From assembly GCF_029525555.1 (NCBI RefSeq), contig NZ_JAPDHZ010000002.1:1091868-1155867 (forward strand): a DNA stretch of 64,000 nt. Direction: 5' to 3'. Both the position numbers and the translations under genes were made by a program. This DNA comes from Cohnella ginsengisoli (GTDB lineage Bacteria; Bacillota; Bacilli; Paenibacillales; Paenibacillaceae). The notes beneath the pieces were generated by a model that saw nothing but the letters and a program-made list of their open reading frames with translations, was not told the origin of the DNA and did not search any database. Numbering within the stretch: position 1 is the first letter of the stretch; the number at the start of each line of letters is the position of its first letter. Positions 7,174-19,008 of the stretch are shown here, piece by piece.

Positions 7174-8197
7174 TTACCTGGCGATCCGCTTGCGCAACAT
7201 GCCCGCGACCCGCTCCAGGCTGGCGGATCGGGACCGCGCGTCCGCGGTGACGCAATTGACGATGATCTCGTCGGCGCCATAGCTCGCAGCGAGCGCGTAC
7301 AGCATCCGCTCCGTGCGTTCTGGGCCGCCGACGATGATCCGGCTTCTGTTTTCCGCGATCCTCGCCCGGTCGGACGCGCTGTACGCGTATGCGCGCGCCT
7401 CCTCTCGGCCAGGCACCGGCCGGCCGTATTCGCCTTTATCGTTCAACAGCAGCCGCAAGTCAAGCGAGGCCGCTTCCCGCTCCGCTTGGCTGTCGTCCTC
7501 CATGCAGACGACGAATACGCATACCGCGACGCGAGGCGACGACCCAAGCGGGCCCGGCCTGAAGCGCCGCCTGTATTCGCGCGCGGCGTCCTGCCCGCCC
7601 TGCCCATTGATAAAATGCGCGAATGCGAACCCGGCGCCCATCGCGGACGCGACCTGGGCGCTATGGGCGCTCGAACCGAGAAGCCATGCCTCGGGACGCG
7701 TGCTTACGACCGGCGAAGCCGTCAAGCCGGCGAGCGGATGGCCCGTTGCCAGCGGAGGGCCGATGCCGAGGTACGCCGCAAGCTCTCCCAACGAATGGAC
7801 GAAGCCCGCTTCTTTGTCCTTGCCCGCCTCCCTGCCCATCGCCCGCGATACGAGCGGCATGCCGCCCGGCGCCCGGCCAATGCCGAGATCGATCCTTCCC
7901 GGATACAAACCTTCGAGCACCCTGAAGTTTTCGGCGACCTTATACGGACTGTAATGCGGCAGCAGCACGCCGCCCGAACCGATGCGAATATGCGAAGTAT
8001 GCGCCCCCAGCGCGGCGAGGAGCACCTCGGGCGAAGAGCCCGCCAGCCCCGTCGCGTTGTGGTGCTCCGATACCCAGAACCTCGAATAGCCGAGCCGCTC
8101 GGCAAGCTTCGCCAGCTCGATCGTATCCCGGAGCGCTTGCGCGGCGTTCCCGCCGCTGAGCACGGGGGGATTGCTCCAGTACGCCCAGCTTTAACAT
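7174..8197 (-). CDS. LLM-class flavin-dependent oxidoreductase (frame interrupted)
   Basis: A luciferase-like monooxygenase-fold protein (340 residues when repaired) of the LuxA-like YceB/YwcH type. It begins MLKLGVLEQSP and continues with E-L-A-K-L-A-E-R-L-G-Y-S-R-F-W-V-S-E-H-H, G-S-G-G-V-L-L-P-H-Y-S-P and R-I-D-L-G-I-G-R-A-P-G. Such enzymes use FMN or F420 to oxidise unknown small substrates. A run of six G (8164-8169 on plus) shifts the frame after residue 11; one G fewer restores the protein exactly. GAGGTG precedes ATG 8197. The downstream strand has a terminator. Substrate unknown. Confidence 0.88.
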
Positions 8198-8336
8198 TCG
8201 TCGATCACCTCGCTACTATTGTACGCCGGTCCGGCTACCCGCAGAATTTATGGTTTCAAGCCTTCCTTTTGTCCTGAACTCCGATATAATGTAGAAAAAT
8301 GGCGATCTTTAGCTGCGCCGGAACCACGAACGAGGC

Positions 8337-9494
8337 GTGATCGAATTGAAATGCATCATCGTCGATGACGAACCCCTGGCACTAAACGATATGGAAAGAC
8401 AGCTCACAAAGCTCGGCGGCATCGAGATCTGCGGCAAGTTCGGCAACGCCAAAGCCGCGCTGGACGCGATCGGCGCCTTAGACCCGCAAGTCGTGTTCCT
8501 CGACATCGACATGCCCGTCATGAACGGACTCGAAGCGGCTCTTCACTTCCAGGAGGCGCTCCCCAGCGCCCGGATCGTATTCGTGACCGCCTATCAGGAG
8601 TACGCCCTTAAGGCGTTCGAGGTGAACGCGCTGGACTACCTGCTTAAGCCCGTTCTGCTGCCGCGTCTCGCGCATACGCTTCAGCGGCTGGAGAGCGCCG
8701 CGCCGGCCCCCTCTGCCGCGGCGAACGCCGAAGCGTCGGGCACCCAGGCGTTCATCCGGTGCTTTAGCTCGTTGTCCGTCGAATACGGACCTAACGCCAC
8801 GCAGCTGGCTTGGAGAACGAACAAAGCGCAGGAGCTGTTCGCCTTCTTGCTTCACAGACGCGGACAGCAGACGCGCAAGGACACGCTGATCGAGCTGCTA
8901 TGGCCCGAGCTTGCGCCCGAGCGCAGCTATGCCCTCCTGTATACGACGGTGTATCAGCTGCGCAAGTCCATCGAGGCCGCAGGCATCGGGATTCGAATCC
9001 TTAATACCAAGGCCGGCTACGAGCTGACGACCGACGACATCGTGATCGACGTCGACGATTGGGAGCGGCGCATGCCGCCGGCCGACGAGAATCTTCCGGA
9101 TCAGCTTCAGGAATACGAAACGTGGCTTGAAGCGTTTACCGGCGATTACTTCGAGGAGCAAGATTACGAATGGGCGGACGCGGAGCGCCGAAGGCTGCGC
9201 GTGCTCTGGTACCGGTACGCGCTAAGACTGGCGGCCCTGCTTGAGGAGCACGGTATGCCGGCCTACGGGCTGGATTGGCTGTACCGGGTGCAGTCGCGTT
9301 TTCCTTATTCCGAAGACGTTTACTTCCTTATAATGAAGCTCCACGCTGCGCTCGGGGAGAACAGCATGGTCGAGCAACAATATACGCTGCTGGTTAAGAT
9401 GAGCGAGGACCAATACGGGCATCCGCCCTCCGCCGATATCGCGGCTTGGTATGCCGCCCGGCGAACGGACCCTTCTGCGACGCTTGATCCATGA
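8337..9494 (+). CDS. Response regulator with REC and BTAD (SARP-like) output domains
   Basis: Residues 1-120 are a receiver domain: IIVDDEPLA acidic pocket, phospho-acceptor Asp in VVFLDIDMPVMNG, Thr in F-V-T-A-Y, Lys in L-L-K-P. A winged-helix segment follows (about 145-240, with L-L-H-R-R-G-Q-Q-T-R-K-D-T-L-I-E-L-L-W-P), then a tetratricopeptide-like bacterial transcriptional activation domain to the end. This SAPR architecture occurs in Paenibacillaceae, often beside hybrid sensor kinases. The start is GTG 8337 or TTG 8346; neither has a strong ribosome site. Its likely kinase partner downstream is a decayed remnant, so this regulator may be orphaned. The next intact genes are the pilin and sortase. 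Confidence 0.85.
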   Translation: MIELKCIIVDDEPLALNDMERQLTKLGGIEICGKFGNAKAALDAIGALDPQVVFLDIDMPVMNGLEAALHFQEALPSARIVFVTAYQEYALKAFEVNALDYLLKPVLLPRLAHTLQRLESAAPAPSAAANAEASGTQAFIRCFSSLSVEYGPNATQLAWRTNKAQELFAFLLHRRGQQTRKDTLIELLWPELAPERSYALLYTTVYQLRKSIEAAGIGIRILNTKAGYELTTDDIVIDVDDWERRMPPADENLPDQLQEYETWLEAFTGDYFEEQDYEWADAERRRLRVLWYRYALRLAALLEEHGMPAYGLDWLYRVQSRFPYSEDVYFLIMKLHAALGENSMVEQQYTLLVKMSEDQYGHPPSADIAAWYAARRTDPSATLDP

Positions 9495-9968
9495 CAGCGA
9501 GGTTACGAGCTCGCGGCGGCAAGGAGCGCAAAGGAAGTGTTTCTATGGTTAGAAAAGGGAAAATGGGACCTGCTCATCAGCGACGTGAGGATGCCGAATA
9601 TGTCGGGTTACGAGCTAACCCGAATCGTTCGAAGCAGATTCCCTCTGGCTGAGTTGCCGATTCTTCTGCTCAACGCGCGCAATCATCCGGAGGATATTTT
9701 GACTTCCGCAATTCGGATCTCCTTGTCCCGCTTGAACGGGAGCTCAATCTGGTCAGGTCCTATCTATACATCAAACAGGAACGCTTCCCGGACCGCATAT
9801 GCGTCCACGCTGGAGCGACTGCAAGACAATGGGCTCGACAAAGAATCAGGCATCGGGCTCATCAGCACGGATCGCAGGCTGAGGCAGTTGTTCGGCACGG
9901 GACTTGCGCTAGAGAGCGGCCCGGAAGGCACGACCGTTTCCTTCGTCGCCAGAGACTTTCGATCATAA
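9495..9968 (+). pseudogene. Decayed hybrid sensor kinase / receiver remnant
   Basis: The open frame has no proper start and stitches together pieces of a larger hybrid kinase. From 9495 it reads GYELAAARSAKEV then the receiver core DLLISDVRMPNMSGYELTR and L-P-I-L-L-L-N-A-R. Around 9735-9800 a different frame encodes ELNLVRSYLYIKQERFPDR, the conserved segment of LytS/YesM-type kinases. From about 9815 the first frame returns with a shortened ATPase end (DNG, G-I-G-L-I-S-T-D-R-R-L-R-Q-L-F-G-T-G, G-T-T-V-S-F-V). Most of the dimerisation and ATPase region is deleted. Unlike the other interruptions in this window, this cannot be a single-base error. Confidence 0.75.
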
Positions 9969-10010
9969 AACGCCGGCAACGCCCCAATAAGCGGGACGCT
10001 GCCGGTTTTT
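9967..10010 (+). terminator. Intrinsic terminator after the kinase remnant
   Basis: CCGGCA...TGCCGG extended by further G.T-tolerant pairs, followed by TTTTTG. Confidence 0.75.
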
Positions 10011-10012
10011 GT

Positions 10013-10360
10013 TTTCTAAAATCGGATTTGTTCAGTTTTTGTATAGTTTTGTACTGTACAATGCCCGTTAGTGTGGAAATTCGACTGCAATGGGGGAGGA
10101 ACGGTTTGAATGGACAGGAACACCGAAGCGCGGCAGACCCGCGCTGACGCAGACGGCTCTTCTTTTTGTTAGCCGCGAGAATCGCGCTCGTGCTGTATCC
10201 GCGGATGTTTCGTGCTGGGTAGCTTCCGGCATTACGTAGAGAAAGAACGCGCGGGGCCAATCCGAACGAAGTAAATTTGCTTTTAAACAGAGTTATAGCA
10301 GGTGTAAACCATATTATTGACGAGCAGATTGCAGCGTCTAATTTAGGAGGAAAAGAATTC
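10013..10360 (+). other. Intergenic region upstream of the pilin gene, with possible gene debris
   Basis: No intact gene. A TACAAT (10057-10062) is a possible -10. From 10104 a frame preceded by GGGGGAGGAA reads LNGQEHRSAADPR, a stop, a hydrophobic stretch FFLLAARIALVLYPRMF, then another stop. It could be the debris of a membrane protein N-terminus, perhaps belonging to the kinase remnant upstream. The pilin ribosome site AGGAGG is at 10345-10350. Confidence 0.4.
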
Positions 10361-13300
10361 ATGAAGTACAAGGCGGGGATCTGGCTGCTCGTATTTGCCA
10401 TTCTGGTCAGCGCCGGGTTGCCGATCGGCAGGTTGAGTGTATGGGCAGCCGGTGGAGATAAAACAAGCGCGCTTACAGAATTGACGGCAGTAGTTAAACA
10501 GGGAAGCACGGTTATTAATCCAGGTGACACGATCAACATCAGCAACGGGGATACGCTTAGTGTCGAAGTGTCCTTTCGAGTGCCGGTTGCAGGGGATGAC
10601 CCTGCTCCGCCAACGGTTGTTGAGCAGGGCGACACTGCTAGCTTTGAGTTAAGTCAAGGTTTTACTCTTCTGTCGGGAACGACTCTGACAATGATTCACA
10701 AAGATCCGATTAACGGTGACAAGCGTGTCGGAACCGCGACGCTTAACTCGGCTGGCGGATCGGTGAATGCCGATATCCTGTTTGATGGAGATAGCGTAAT
10801 TTTCGACGAAAACGGCGGTTATTATAACGTTAGCGGCGAGTTTTCCGCACAACTTCGATATGACAACTCCGGAAGCGCAGGCGATGAAGGCAACCATACG
10901 ATAACGATTCTTGGCAAGACCTATACCGTTGTCGTCCCTCCGACTCCAGTCGTTTACAATGTGGCGAAGTCCGGGGTTGCCGATCTCGCCCATAATAAGA
11001 TCGATTGGACCGTAACGCTCTCCGCAACCAAGGGAGCAACCGCGGTCGATCTGAAGGATTATGAATTCAGCGATGATCTGAGCAATGTGGGGACATACGT
11101 TCCGAGCTCGTTCACGGTAGGCGGCGTTGCCGCCACGCCTGTCGAGACGGGTAGCGTGATTACGTATAAATTCCCCGACCCATCCTCGGGCCCGCAGGAG
11201 GTCAAGTTCAGCACGACGATTCCGGATAACAAGTACTACGTCAATAACGTCAATCAATCGATAAGCAATACCGCCCAGTTGCTCAAAGACAACGTTGTCG
11301 TAAAAAAGCGGGGCCGGAGCGGCAAGCTTTACGACGCCGAAGTGGATCGAGAAAACGGGGGCGGCCAATCATAATCCAGGCAGCGAAGCCACTTATGATC
11401 CTGCGGATCAGTTCATTACCTGGACGATTACGGCGAACAAGGAACAAGCTTCGTTGGACAATCTGACGATCACGGACGTGCTGCCGAGCGGGCTGGACTT
11501 CGTCTCGGCGCAATGGCAGACGTCTACGGACGGCACAGTCTGGACGCCGGGCAGCGTTGTCGGCTCCGAACCGTCGGACGGAAAGTACACGCTCTCCGGA
11601 ACGACTAGCACGATGGTTCAGCTCGTCATTACGAGCAAGGTGAGCGACACCGGCACGACAGTAGGCAAAACAACGTTCAACAACGCTGCGACCCTCGATT
11701 GGGACAACAAGCCGGGCGGCGTAACGCTGAATACGGGCAATGTCGGCGTCGGCATCGGTTACGATGCGCTGACCAAATCGGGTTCGCTGAATAAAACCAC
11801 TCGCGAGATTACGTGGACGATCAAGGCCGATGCGAAAAATCAGGCCATTGCCGACATGCGCGTGTACGACTTGCTCGTATACGACCCGGCCACGAATTTA
11901 TCCGGTACGACGGGTTGGCCGGCGGGCATCACCGCAGCGAAAGTCACCAAGCGTACGGGCTTGCAATATGTTGCAAGCAGCGGCACGACTACGTCAGGAA
12001 CGTTGAACGTTATACCGATTTTGGATAATGGCAAGCGGGTTGCCGATCTGATCGAAGTAACCGGTCTTTCGACAGCTGCGCCGAATACGATTCAATTCAG
12101 GACGCTCATCGTGAACCCTGATGTATACGCAGGGAATACAAGCAAGAATGTAGACAATACCGCTTCTTTGTTCACCAATACGACCAAGCTGCGAGATGCG
12201 ACAGGCTCCGTGAATTACGACAGCCGCACGCTGGCGAAGGAGTTGCTGAAGCGCGAGGCGCTGGCCGCCCCGGCCGCGGGGGTCAATACGCAACGCACGA
12301 CGAACGCAGCGGAAGGATTCGATTACGTGGACAAGTCGGTTATCTTCCGACTTAGCGTCAACGCGGACGGCCTGGATTTCAACACCGCCAAGGTGGCGAG
12401 CAATGAGGCGAACGACGTGATCGGGACCGCCACGGTTACGGATACGTTACCGGCTGGCTGGGTGTTCGCCGACATCGTCCCAGGCGAGCAATATCTGATA
12501 TTCGAAGGGAATACCGGTTCTAGTTCGTCATCCGTGGCTGCAGCCAGCACGACGCCGGAAGCTAACGTATCCGGACTGACGGCCGACTTCAACAATGCGG
12601 GGCAAGCTGCCTTTACCTTCGCTCAATTGGACAAGCCTTACGTCATTCTGGTCAAGGCCAAGCCGACGGGCGCTACGCTTGACGGGTACTTCGACGGCAA
12701 CAAGACGACGCCGATCACCAACGACTTGAATCTTCAAACAGCTCATTGGACACCGGGAGCATCCCGATCGCAGCAGGTGTCGATCAAGAGCGAAATTCTG
12801 AAGAAATCTTACACCGGCCCGACGGACGGCACGCTGAATTGGTCTGTCGTGTACAACCCTAACGAATTGGGGACGATCGGTGAATCCATCGTTGATAAGC
12901 TGCCGCTCGGACTTGATTTGCGCACGGATGCCATGGGCAAATTGTTGCTGGACGACGGCCATGGCGTCAGCTACATTGCCGCCAAAGAGCTGACGCTGCA
13001 GCCGAACGGGACGCTGGCCGACGGTAGCGATGTTGCGCTTGCTCTGGGTACGAATCTCTTCTACAATAACGCCGCCAGGGAGCTGCTGTTCAAGATCCCG
13101 GACCATAGCAAAGCTTACCGTTTGAGTTACTTGACGGATATTACCGGCGAGATCGGAGGCGTCGTGAACAACGCGTCGCTGACGGCCGGCAACGCCGGCG
13201 CATCCGAACAACAGATCAATTATGCGATCAGCAGCGCGGACAGCTCCGCAACGATGATGCGCGGCGGCTGGCTGGAAGTGACGAAGACCGACGGATTGAC

Positions 13301-15266
13301 GTCGGCGCCGCTTCCCGGCGCCGAGTTCACGTTGTTCGCGATGGATGGCAGCACGGTCATCCGCAAGGCGATCGGCGCCGCTGACGGCAAGTTGAAGATG
13401 AAGGCTATACCGAATGGAGATTATGTGCTCCGCGAGACGGCCGCACCTTCCGGCGGCTATACGTTGGAAGGCATCGACCATACGGTCCATGTGAATACCT
13501 CGGGCCCGACAGTGGTGACTACCATCGACGGCAAAACCGGAGCAGATACCAATAAGCTAACCGTAGCGAATTATAAGAATAATACGACAGGCAAGCTCGT
13601 CATCTCCAAAACCGTTGCCGGAAACGACGGCGACTTAACCAAGCATTTCGATTTCACCGTTAACTTTACCGGGGCGCCGAGCGTATACAGCTACACCGGT
13701 ACAGGCGGCGCAGCGAGCGGTACGATCGCTAGCGGCGGCACGGTCTCCCTCTCCCACGGACAAGGGATCATCATTACGGGCTTGCCGGCAGACGCAACCT
13801 ATAAGGTAACAGAAACGAACTATGCCAATGATGGATACAAGACGACAAGCGTCGGTGCTGAAGGCGTCATTGCAGCCGATCAGACGCAGACCGCGGTATT
13901 CGTGAACACGAAGGATAAGCCCGGCAACCTGATCATCAGCAAGACGGTAACGGGCAATGACGGAGATGCGGCTCAGGTATTCGACTTCACCGTCACCTTG
14001 AGCTCGCCGGGCGTATACAATTACACCGGCTCAGGAGGTGCCGCTAACGGCACGATCACGAGCGGAGGCAAGATCTCGCTTGCTGGCGGACAGAGCATCA
14101 CGATTGCGGGACTGCCCGCAGGCACAACATATTCTGTAGTCGAGAATGATTACGCTGCGATCGGCTATGTAACGACCAAGACGGGCGATACCGGCACGAT
14201 CGTAACGAACGATTTCCAATCAGCCGATTTCGTTAACGCGAGAGACGATTGGTTCGGCAGTCTGAAGATTAGCAAGACGGTGACGGGCAATGCCGGCGAT
14301 AAGGCTAAAAAATTCGAATTTGCGGTTACCTTGAACGCACCGGGCGTATACAACTACACCGGTTCGGGCGGCGCGGGTGACGGTACGATCAAGAGCGGAG
14401 ATACGATCTTGCTGTCTGACGGACAGAGCATTACGATTGAAGGTCTTGCCAGAAACACGACGTATGCCGTAACCGAAGCCAGCTACGCCGCAGACGGTTA
14501 CGTAACGACAAAGACGGGTGATACGGGCGCGATTGTCGGAGGCCAGGAGCAATCCAGCGCATTCGTCAATACCAAGAACGTGTGGTATGCCCCGAGTCAA
14601 GGCAGTCTGACGATCAACAAGACGGTAACGGGCAATGGCGGGGACCGCGGGAAGAAGTTCAGCTTCAAGGTCATTCTTGACGGCACAAACGCCACTTATA
14701 AGTATTCCGGCAGCGGAGGCAACGGAACGATTCAGAGCGGCGGAACGGTAACGCTGGCTCACGGACAAAGCGTTACGATTACCGGACTGCCTGCAGGAAC
14801 GAGTTATACGGTCAATGAGGAAGATTACGCAGCGGACGGTTACGTAACGACCAGCACGGGGTCGACCGGCACCATCCAAGTGAATGCGACGCAGGTCGCA
14901 GATTTCGTGAACAACAAGGAGTCTCAGGAGCCCGAACAGCCTGGCAATGGAGGCGACGGCGGCGACAATGGAGACGACGGCGACAATAGCCATAATGGGG
15001 GCAATGGCTCCTCGGGCGGATCTACCGACAGTCCGTCGGGCGGTTCGACCGATACTGACAGCGGAAACGGCGGCACTGACGGCAAGTCTGGCACCGCAGA
15101 CAACGGAAGTCAACAAGGTGCCGGCAGCGGAACGCCGAAGACAGGCGATAATAGCCACCAGCAAGCAGGTCAAATCGGTTTGATCTTCTTCGGTGCGGCC
15201 TTGGTCGTTCTGATCTTCGCGAATAGCGTTGCACGGAGAAGAAGCAAGACCGGGAAGCGCCAATAG
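10361..15266 (+). CDS. Large sortase-anchored pilin-like adhesin (frame interrupted)
   Basis: About 1634 residues when repaired. Order: signal peptide (MKYKAGIWLLVFAILVSAG), several isopeptide-forming adhesin or pilin domains (blocks such as DNLTITDVLPSGLDF and T-R-E-I-T-W-T-I), one SpaA/CnaB prealbumin-like domain near 13270-13500 (GWLEVTKTDG...PLPGAEFTL...G.Y.L.E..AP.GY), four tandem ~110-residue repeats, a Gly/Asp/Ser/Asn-rich wall-spanning linker, the sorting motif TPKTG, a hydrophobic helix and a basic tail RRRSKTGKRQ. A run of six A (11302-11307) shifts the frame; five A restores VVKSGAGAASF. AGGAGG precedes ATG 10361. A sortase follows four bases after the stop. It is likely a wall-attached adhesin or pilin; the ligand is unknown. 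Confidence 0.88.
13590..14926 (+). repeat. Four tandem ~110-residue coding repeats in the adhesin
   Basis: Units start at 13590, 13923, 14256 and 14601 (spacings 333, 333 and 345 bp). Each begins G-[KNS]-L-x-I-[SN]-K-T-V-[AT]-G-N and ends with F-V-N-x-[KR], with Y-x-Y-[TS]-G-[ST]-G-G in the middle. The Lys near the start and Asn near the end are the kind of pair that forms intramolecular isopeptide bonds in pilin repeats. Units 2 and 3 are the most alike. Confidence 0.9.
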
Positions 15267-15270
15267 GAAG

Positions 15271-16078
15271 ATGGCGCGAACGAGCAGAGCGCGATGGGCT
15301 TGGCGCCTTTCCATATGGCTGTGCATCGGGGGGATGGTCGGTTCCGCATACGTGCTTATATCGGCCAATCGGGAGTATGCGCGCGGCGACAACGCCTACG
15401 AACAGGTTAGAAGACTCAAGGAGACGACTCAATCCTCTACGCTTTCTTTGAAGCCGGAACCCGTCTCGGTTGAGAATCCTGCTCCCGACCCTTGGTCGGG
15501 GCAGGATGCGGATTTTGCCGCGCTAGCCCGCGTGAACCCGGAGATCGTAGCCTGGATTAAGGCACAGGACAGCGTCATCGATTATCCGGTCGTGCAGGGG
15601 GAAGGATAACAGTTATTACCTCAATCACTTGTTCACGGGCAAAGCGAACAGCATGGGCAGTCCGTTCGTCGATTACCGGACGCCGGGCGATTTCTCGGGA
15701 GCCGTCACCATTATATACGGACATTACATGAAGAACGGCTCTATGTTCGCTTCGCTTGCGAAGCATAAGAAGCAGTCCTATTACGACGCTCATCCTGTCA
15801 TGGAGCTGTATACGCCGGACGGCGACTATACAATCGAATTGTTCGCCGGCATAATCGCCAACGGGTCGATCGAGTTTCTCCGGCGGGACTTCGACGACGA
15901 TGAAGATTATCTGGCCTATATTGAAACGTTGAAGAACGCGTCAACCTTTCGAAGCAATGTGACGGTACGGGCCGACGATCGAATCGTAGCACTCATTACA
16001 TGCTCTTACGAGTTTAGCAATGCCAGGTACGCGGTTTTCGGGAAGTTGGTCCCGCATGCGGAAATGAAGCGTCCATAA
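15271..16078 (+). CDS. Class B-type sortase (frame interrupted)
   Basis: A 268-residue transpeptidase when repaired. It has one N-terminal membrane helix (about residues 10-30), then the sortase barrel: V-N-P-E-I-V-A-W-I, V-I-D-Y-P-V-V-Q-G, D-N-S-Y-Y-L-N-H, catalytic His in I-I-Y-G-H-Y-M-K-N-G-S-M-F, and catalytic Cys in L-I-T-C-S-Y-E-F-S-N-A-R-Y with its Arg. These are SrtB features. A run of five G at 15597-15601 breaks the frame; one fewer gives VVQGKDNSYYL. It directly follows the adhesin and presumably anchors it through TPKTG. The gene ends at a perfect 44-bp palindromic terminator. Confidence 0.9.
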
Positions 16079-16104
16079 GCTCGGCAACCGCGATTTGTAT
16101 GAAA

Positions 16105-16150
16105 AAAAGAACCTCGCCCTCCGCGATATCGCGGAGGGCGAGGTTCTTTA
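16105..16150. terminator. Perfect 44-bp palindromic terminator
   Basis: AAAGAACCTCGCCCTCCGC and its exact complement flank a four- to six-base centre. T-tracts lie on both sides, so it can stop transcription both ways. Confidence 0.9.
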
Positions 16151-16200
16151 TTCTGCGATTGGCCAATTAACTAAAAGCGTGTGTGGCTGTGAGGCGCACT

Positions 16201-16228
16201 AAAAAAAACCGCCGGCAATTGCGGCGGT
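16201..16228 (-). terminator. Intrinsic terminator of aroF
   Basis: Minus strand AACCGCCG-CAATTGC-CGGCGGTT followed by T6. Confidence 0.9.
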
Positions 16229-16250
16229 TCTGCTCGTATAAGCCTATCTG

Positions 16251-17312
<1,062 letters not shown>

Positions 17313-17419
17313 AAGGACACGCTCCCGGATTCTAAATGAGTATTATTTTCGAACATCGCTTTCGCGCTTGTTCGCTTCGACGCTTATACGCTTTTAAGCA
17401 CTAAAGTAAATATAGACGA

Positions 17420-17446
17420 TAAAACCCCGGGTGTCAATCCCCGGGG
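17420..17446 (-). terminator. Intrinsic terminator of the DUF2062 gene
   Basis: CCCCGGG/CCCGGGG stem with a TTTTATC tail on the minus strand. Confidence 0.75.
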
Positions 17447-17472
17447 CATCGTCTATCCTTGTCTTTTTTGTG

Positions 17473-17979
17473 TCACTCCATCGCCGGCTTGTTCGCTTCG
17501 ATCACGATCTTCCTCGCGCGGCGTTTCTCTCTCCGTTTGCGTTTGAACGCCTGGACGCTGTACCAGATCGGGAAGAAAAACAGAACGCCGAGCGCCAAGC
17601 CGTCGATCATCCCGCCCACGATCATCTTCAGGTTGAACAGTAGAAAATGATTGATTTTCTCCGGCAGGAAAGAAAAATGCACCGTGAAGTGTTCGGGCAT
17701 CACGGCGTCCGCCACCATCTTGTTCAGGACGGACATCGGGATGTAGATCAGCTTGCCGAAAACGAATCCGACCAGCGCCGAGGGCAAATTGCCCCGAAGC
17801 AAATAAATCAGCGGAAAGATGAGCACGAACGAGGTCCCGTAGGTCGGCAGATTGAACATCTCGACGAACAGCCCGATCGCGAATCCCATCGCAATCGAAT
17901 AAGCCCCGCCCTTGGCGCGAAGCAGCTTGACGTACTGCAGCTTCAAATAGCGGACGAACTTGCGAAGACGTTGTTGCAT
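17473..17979 (-). CDS. DUF2062 membrane protein
   Basis: 168 residues from ATG 17979, chosen because AAAGGAGCG lies just upstream; a longer frame would run into the end of ispH. It carries the DUF2062 core (basic start R-Y-L-K-L-Q-Y-V-K-L-L-R, S-I-A-M-G-F-A-I-G-L-F-V-E, P-T-Y-G-T) with three to four hydrophobic helices and a highly basic C-terminal tail. Members are small membrane proteins of unknown function. It lies 47 bases after ispH on the same strand and probably shares its transcript. Confidence 0.85.
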   Translation of the reverse strand: MQQRLRKFVRYLKLQYVKLLRAKGGAYSIAMGFAIGLFVEMFNLPTYGTSFVLIFPLIYLLRGNLPSALVGFVFGKLIYIPMSVLNKMVADAVMPEHFTVHFSFLPEKINHFLLFNLKMIVGGMIDGLALGVLFFFPIWYSVQAFKRKRREKRRARKIVIEANKPAME

Positions 17980-18026
17980 GGCGCTCCTTTCTTGCGGCCT
18001 GCGGCGCCACTCCAGCCAAGAAAGGC

Positions 18027-18978
18027 TCAAATGGTTGTTTTTTCTCTAACCGTCGGCAGCAGCTTGCTCATGTTGACGGTGCGGCGGATCTCCCAGGTCG
18101 AAGGGTCGTTCTGATCGTATCGCTCCAAGTATTGGATGACTTCCTTGGTCAGCGGCGTTGGCGTAGAAGCGCCGGAAGTGACCGCGACGCGTTCGATGCC
18201 TTCTAGCCACTCCTGCTTGATCTCCGTGACGTCCGAGACGCGGTACGCCTTCACGCCGGAGATCTCCTCCGATACTTGGGCAAGCCGATTGGAATTGTTG
18301 CTCCGCGGGTCGCCCACGACGATGCAGAGCTGCGCGTTCTTCGCTTGCTCGGCCACGGCCTCTTGACGAACCTGCGTCGCCAGGCAAATCTCGTTGTGGA
18401 CCTCGGCCCGGGGGAACGTCTCGAGCAGCTTCGAGATGAGATGCCGGATATCCCACTGCGACATCGTCGTCTGATTCGTAATTATAATACGGTCGCCGGC
18501 AAGTCGAAGTTCCGCGATATCCGCTTCGTTCTCGATCAGATGGACGCGGTCGGGCGCGATCCCGATCGCGCCTTCCGGCTCGGGATGACCTTTTTTTGCC
18601 GATGTAAATGATGTCATAGCCCTCTCCGACCTTTTCGCGGATCAGATCGTGCGTCTTCGTGACGTCCGGGCAGGTGGCGTCCACGATGGTCAACCCTTTT
18701 TCCTTGGCCCTTTTGCGGACTTCCGGCGAGACGCCGTGCGCCGTAAAGATCACCGTGCCGGACTCGACGCCTTCGAGAATCTCGAGACGGTTCGCGCCGT
18801 CCAGCGTGATGATGCCCTCGTCCTTGAACGATTCGGTCACGTGGCTGTTGTGCACGATCATCCCTAAAATATAAATGGGGCGCGGCAGATCCAGGTTGCG
18901 CGCCGTCTGAAGGGCAAGCACCATGGCATCCACCACGCCGTAGCAATATCCGCGAGGGGAAATTTTGACGATCTCCAT
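18027..18978 (-). CDS. ispH: 4-hydroxy-3-methylbut-2-enyl diphosphate reductase (frame interrupted)
   Basis: The last enzyme of the non-mevalonate isoprenoid pathway, making IPP and DMAPP with a [4Fe-4S] cluster. The cluster cysteines are visible: PRGYCYGV (Cys12), [11 protein letters not shown] and [18 protein letters not shown] and [10 protein letters not shown] are also typical. A run of seven T (18591-18597 on plus) shifts the frame after Y-I-G-K-K; with six, the protein is 316 residues and collinear. Because the pathway is essential unless a mevalonate route exists, a real null is unlikely. The ribosome site is weak. Confidence 0.95.
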
Positions 18979-19008
18979 TTTCGTAACCCGCTTTCTCGCC
19001 CGTACCTG

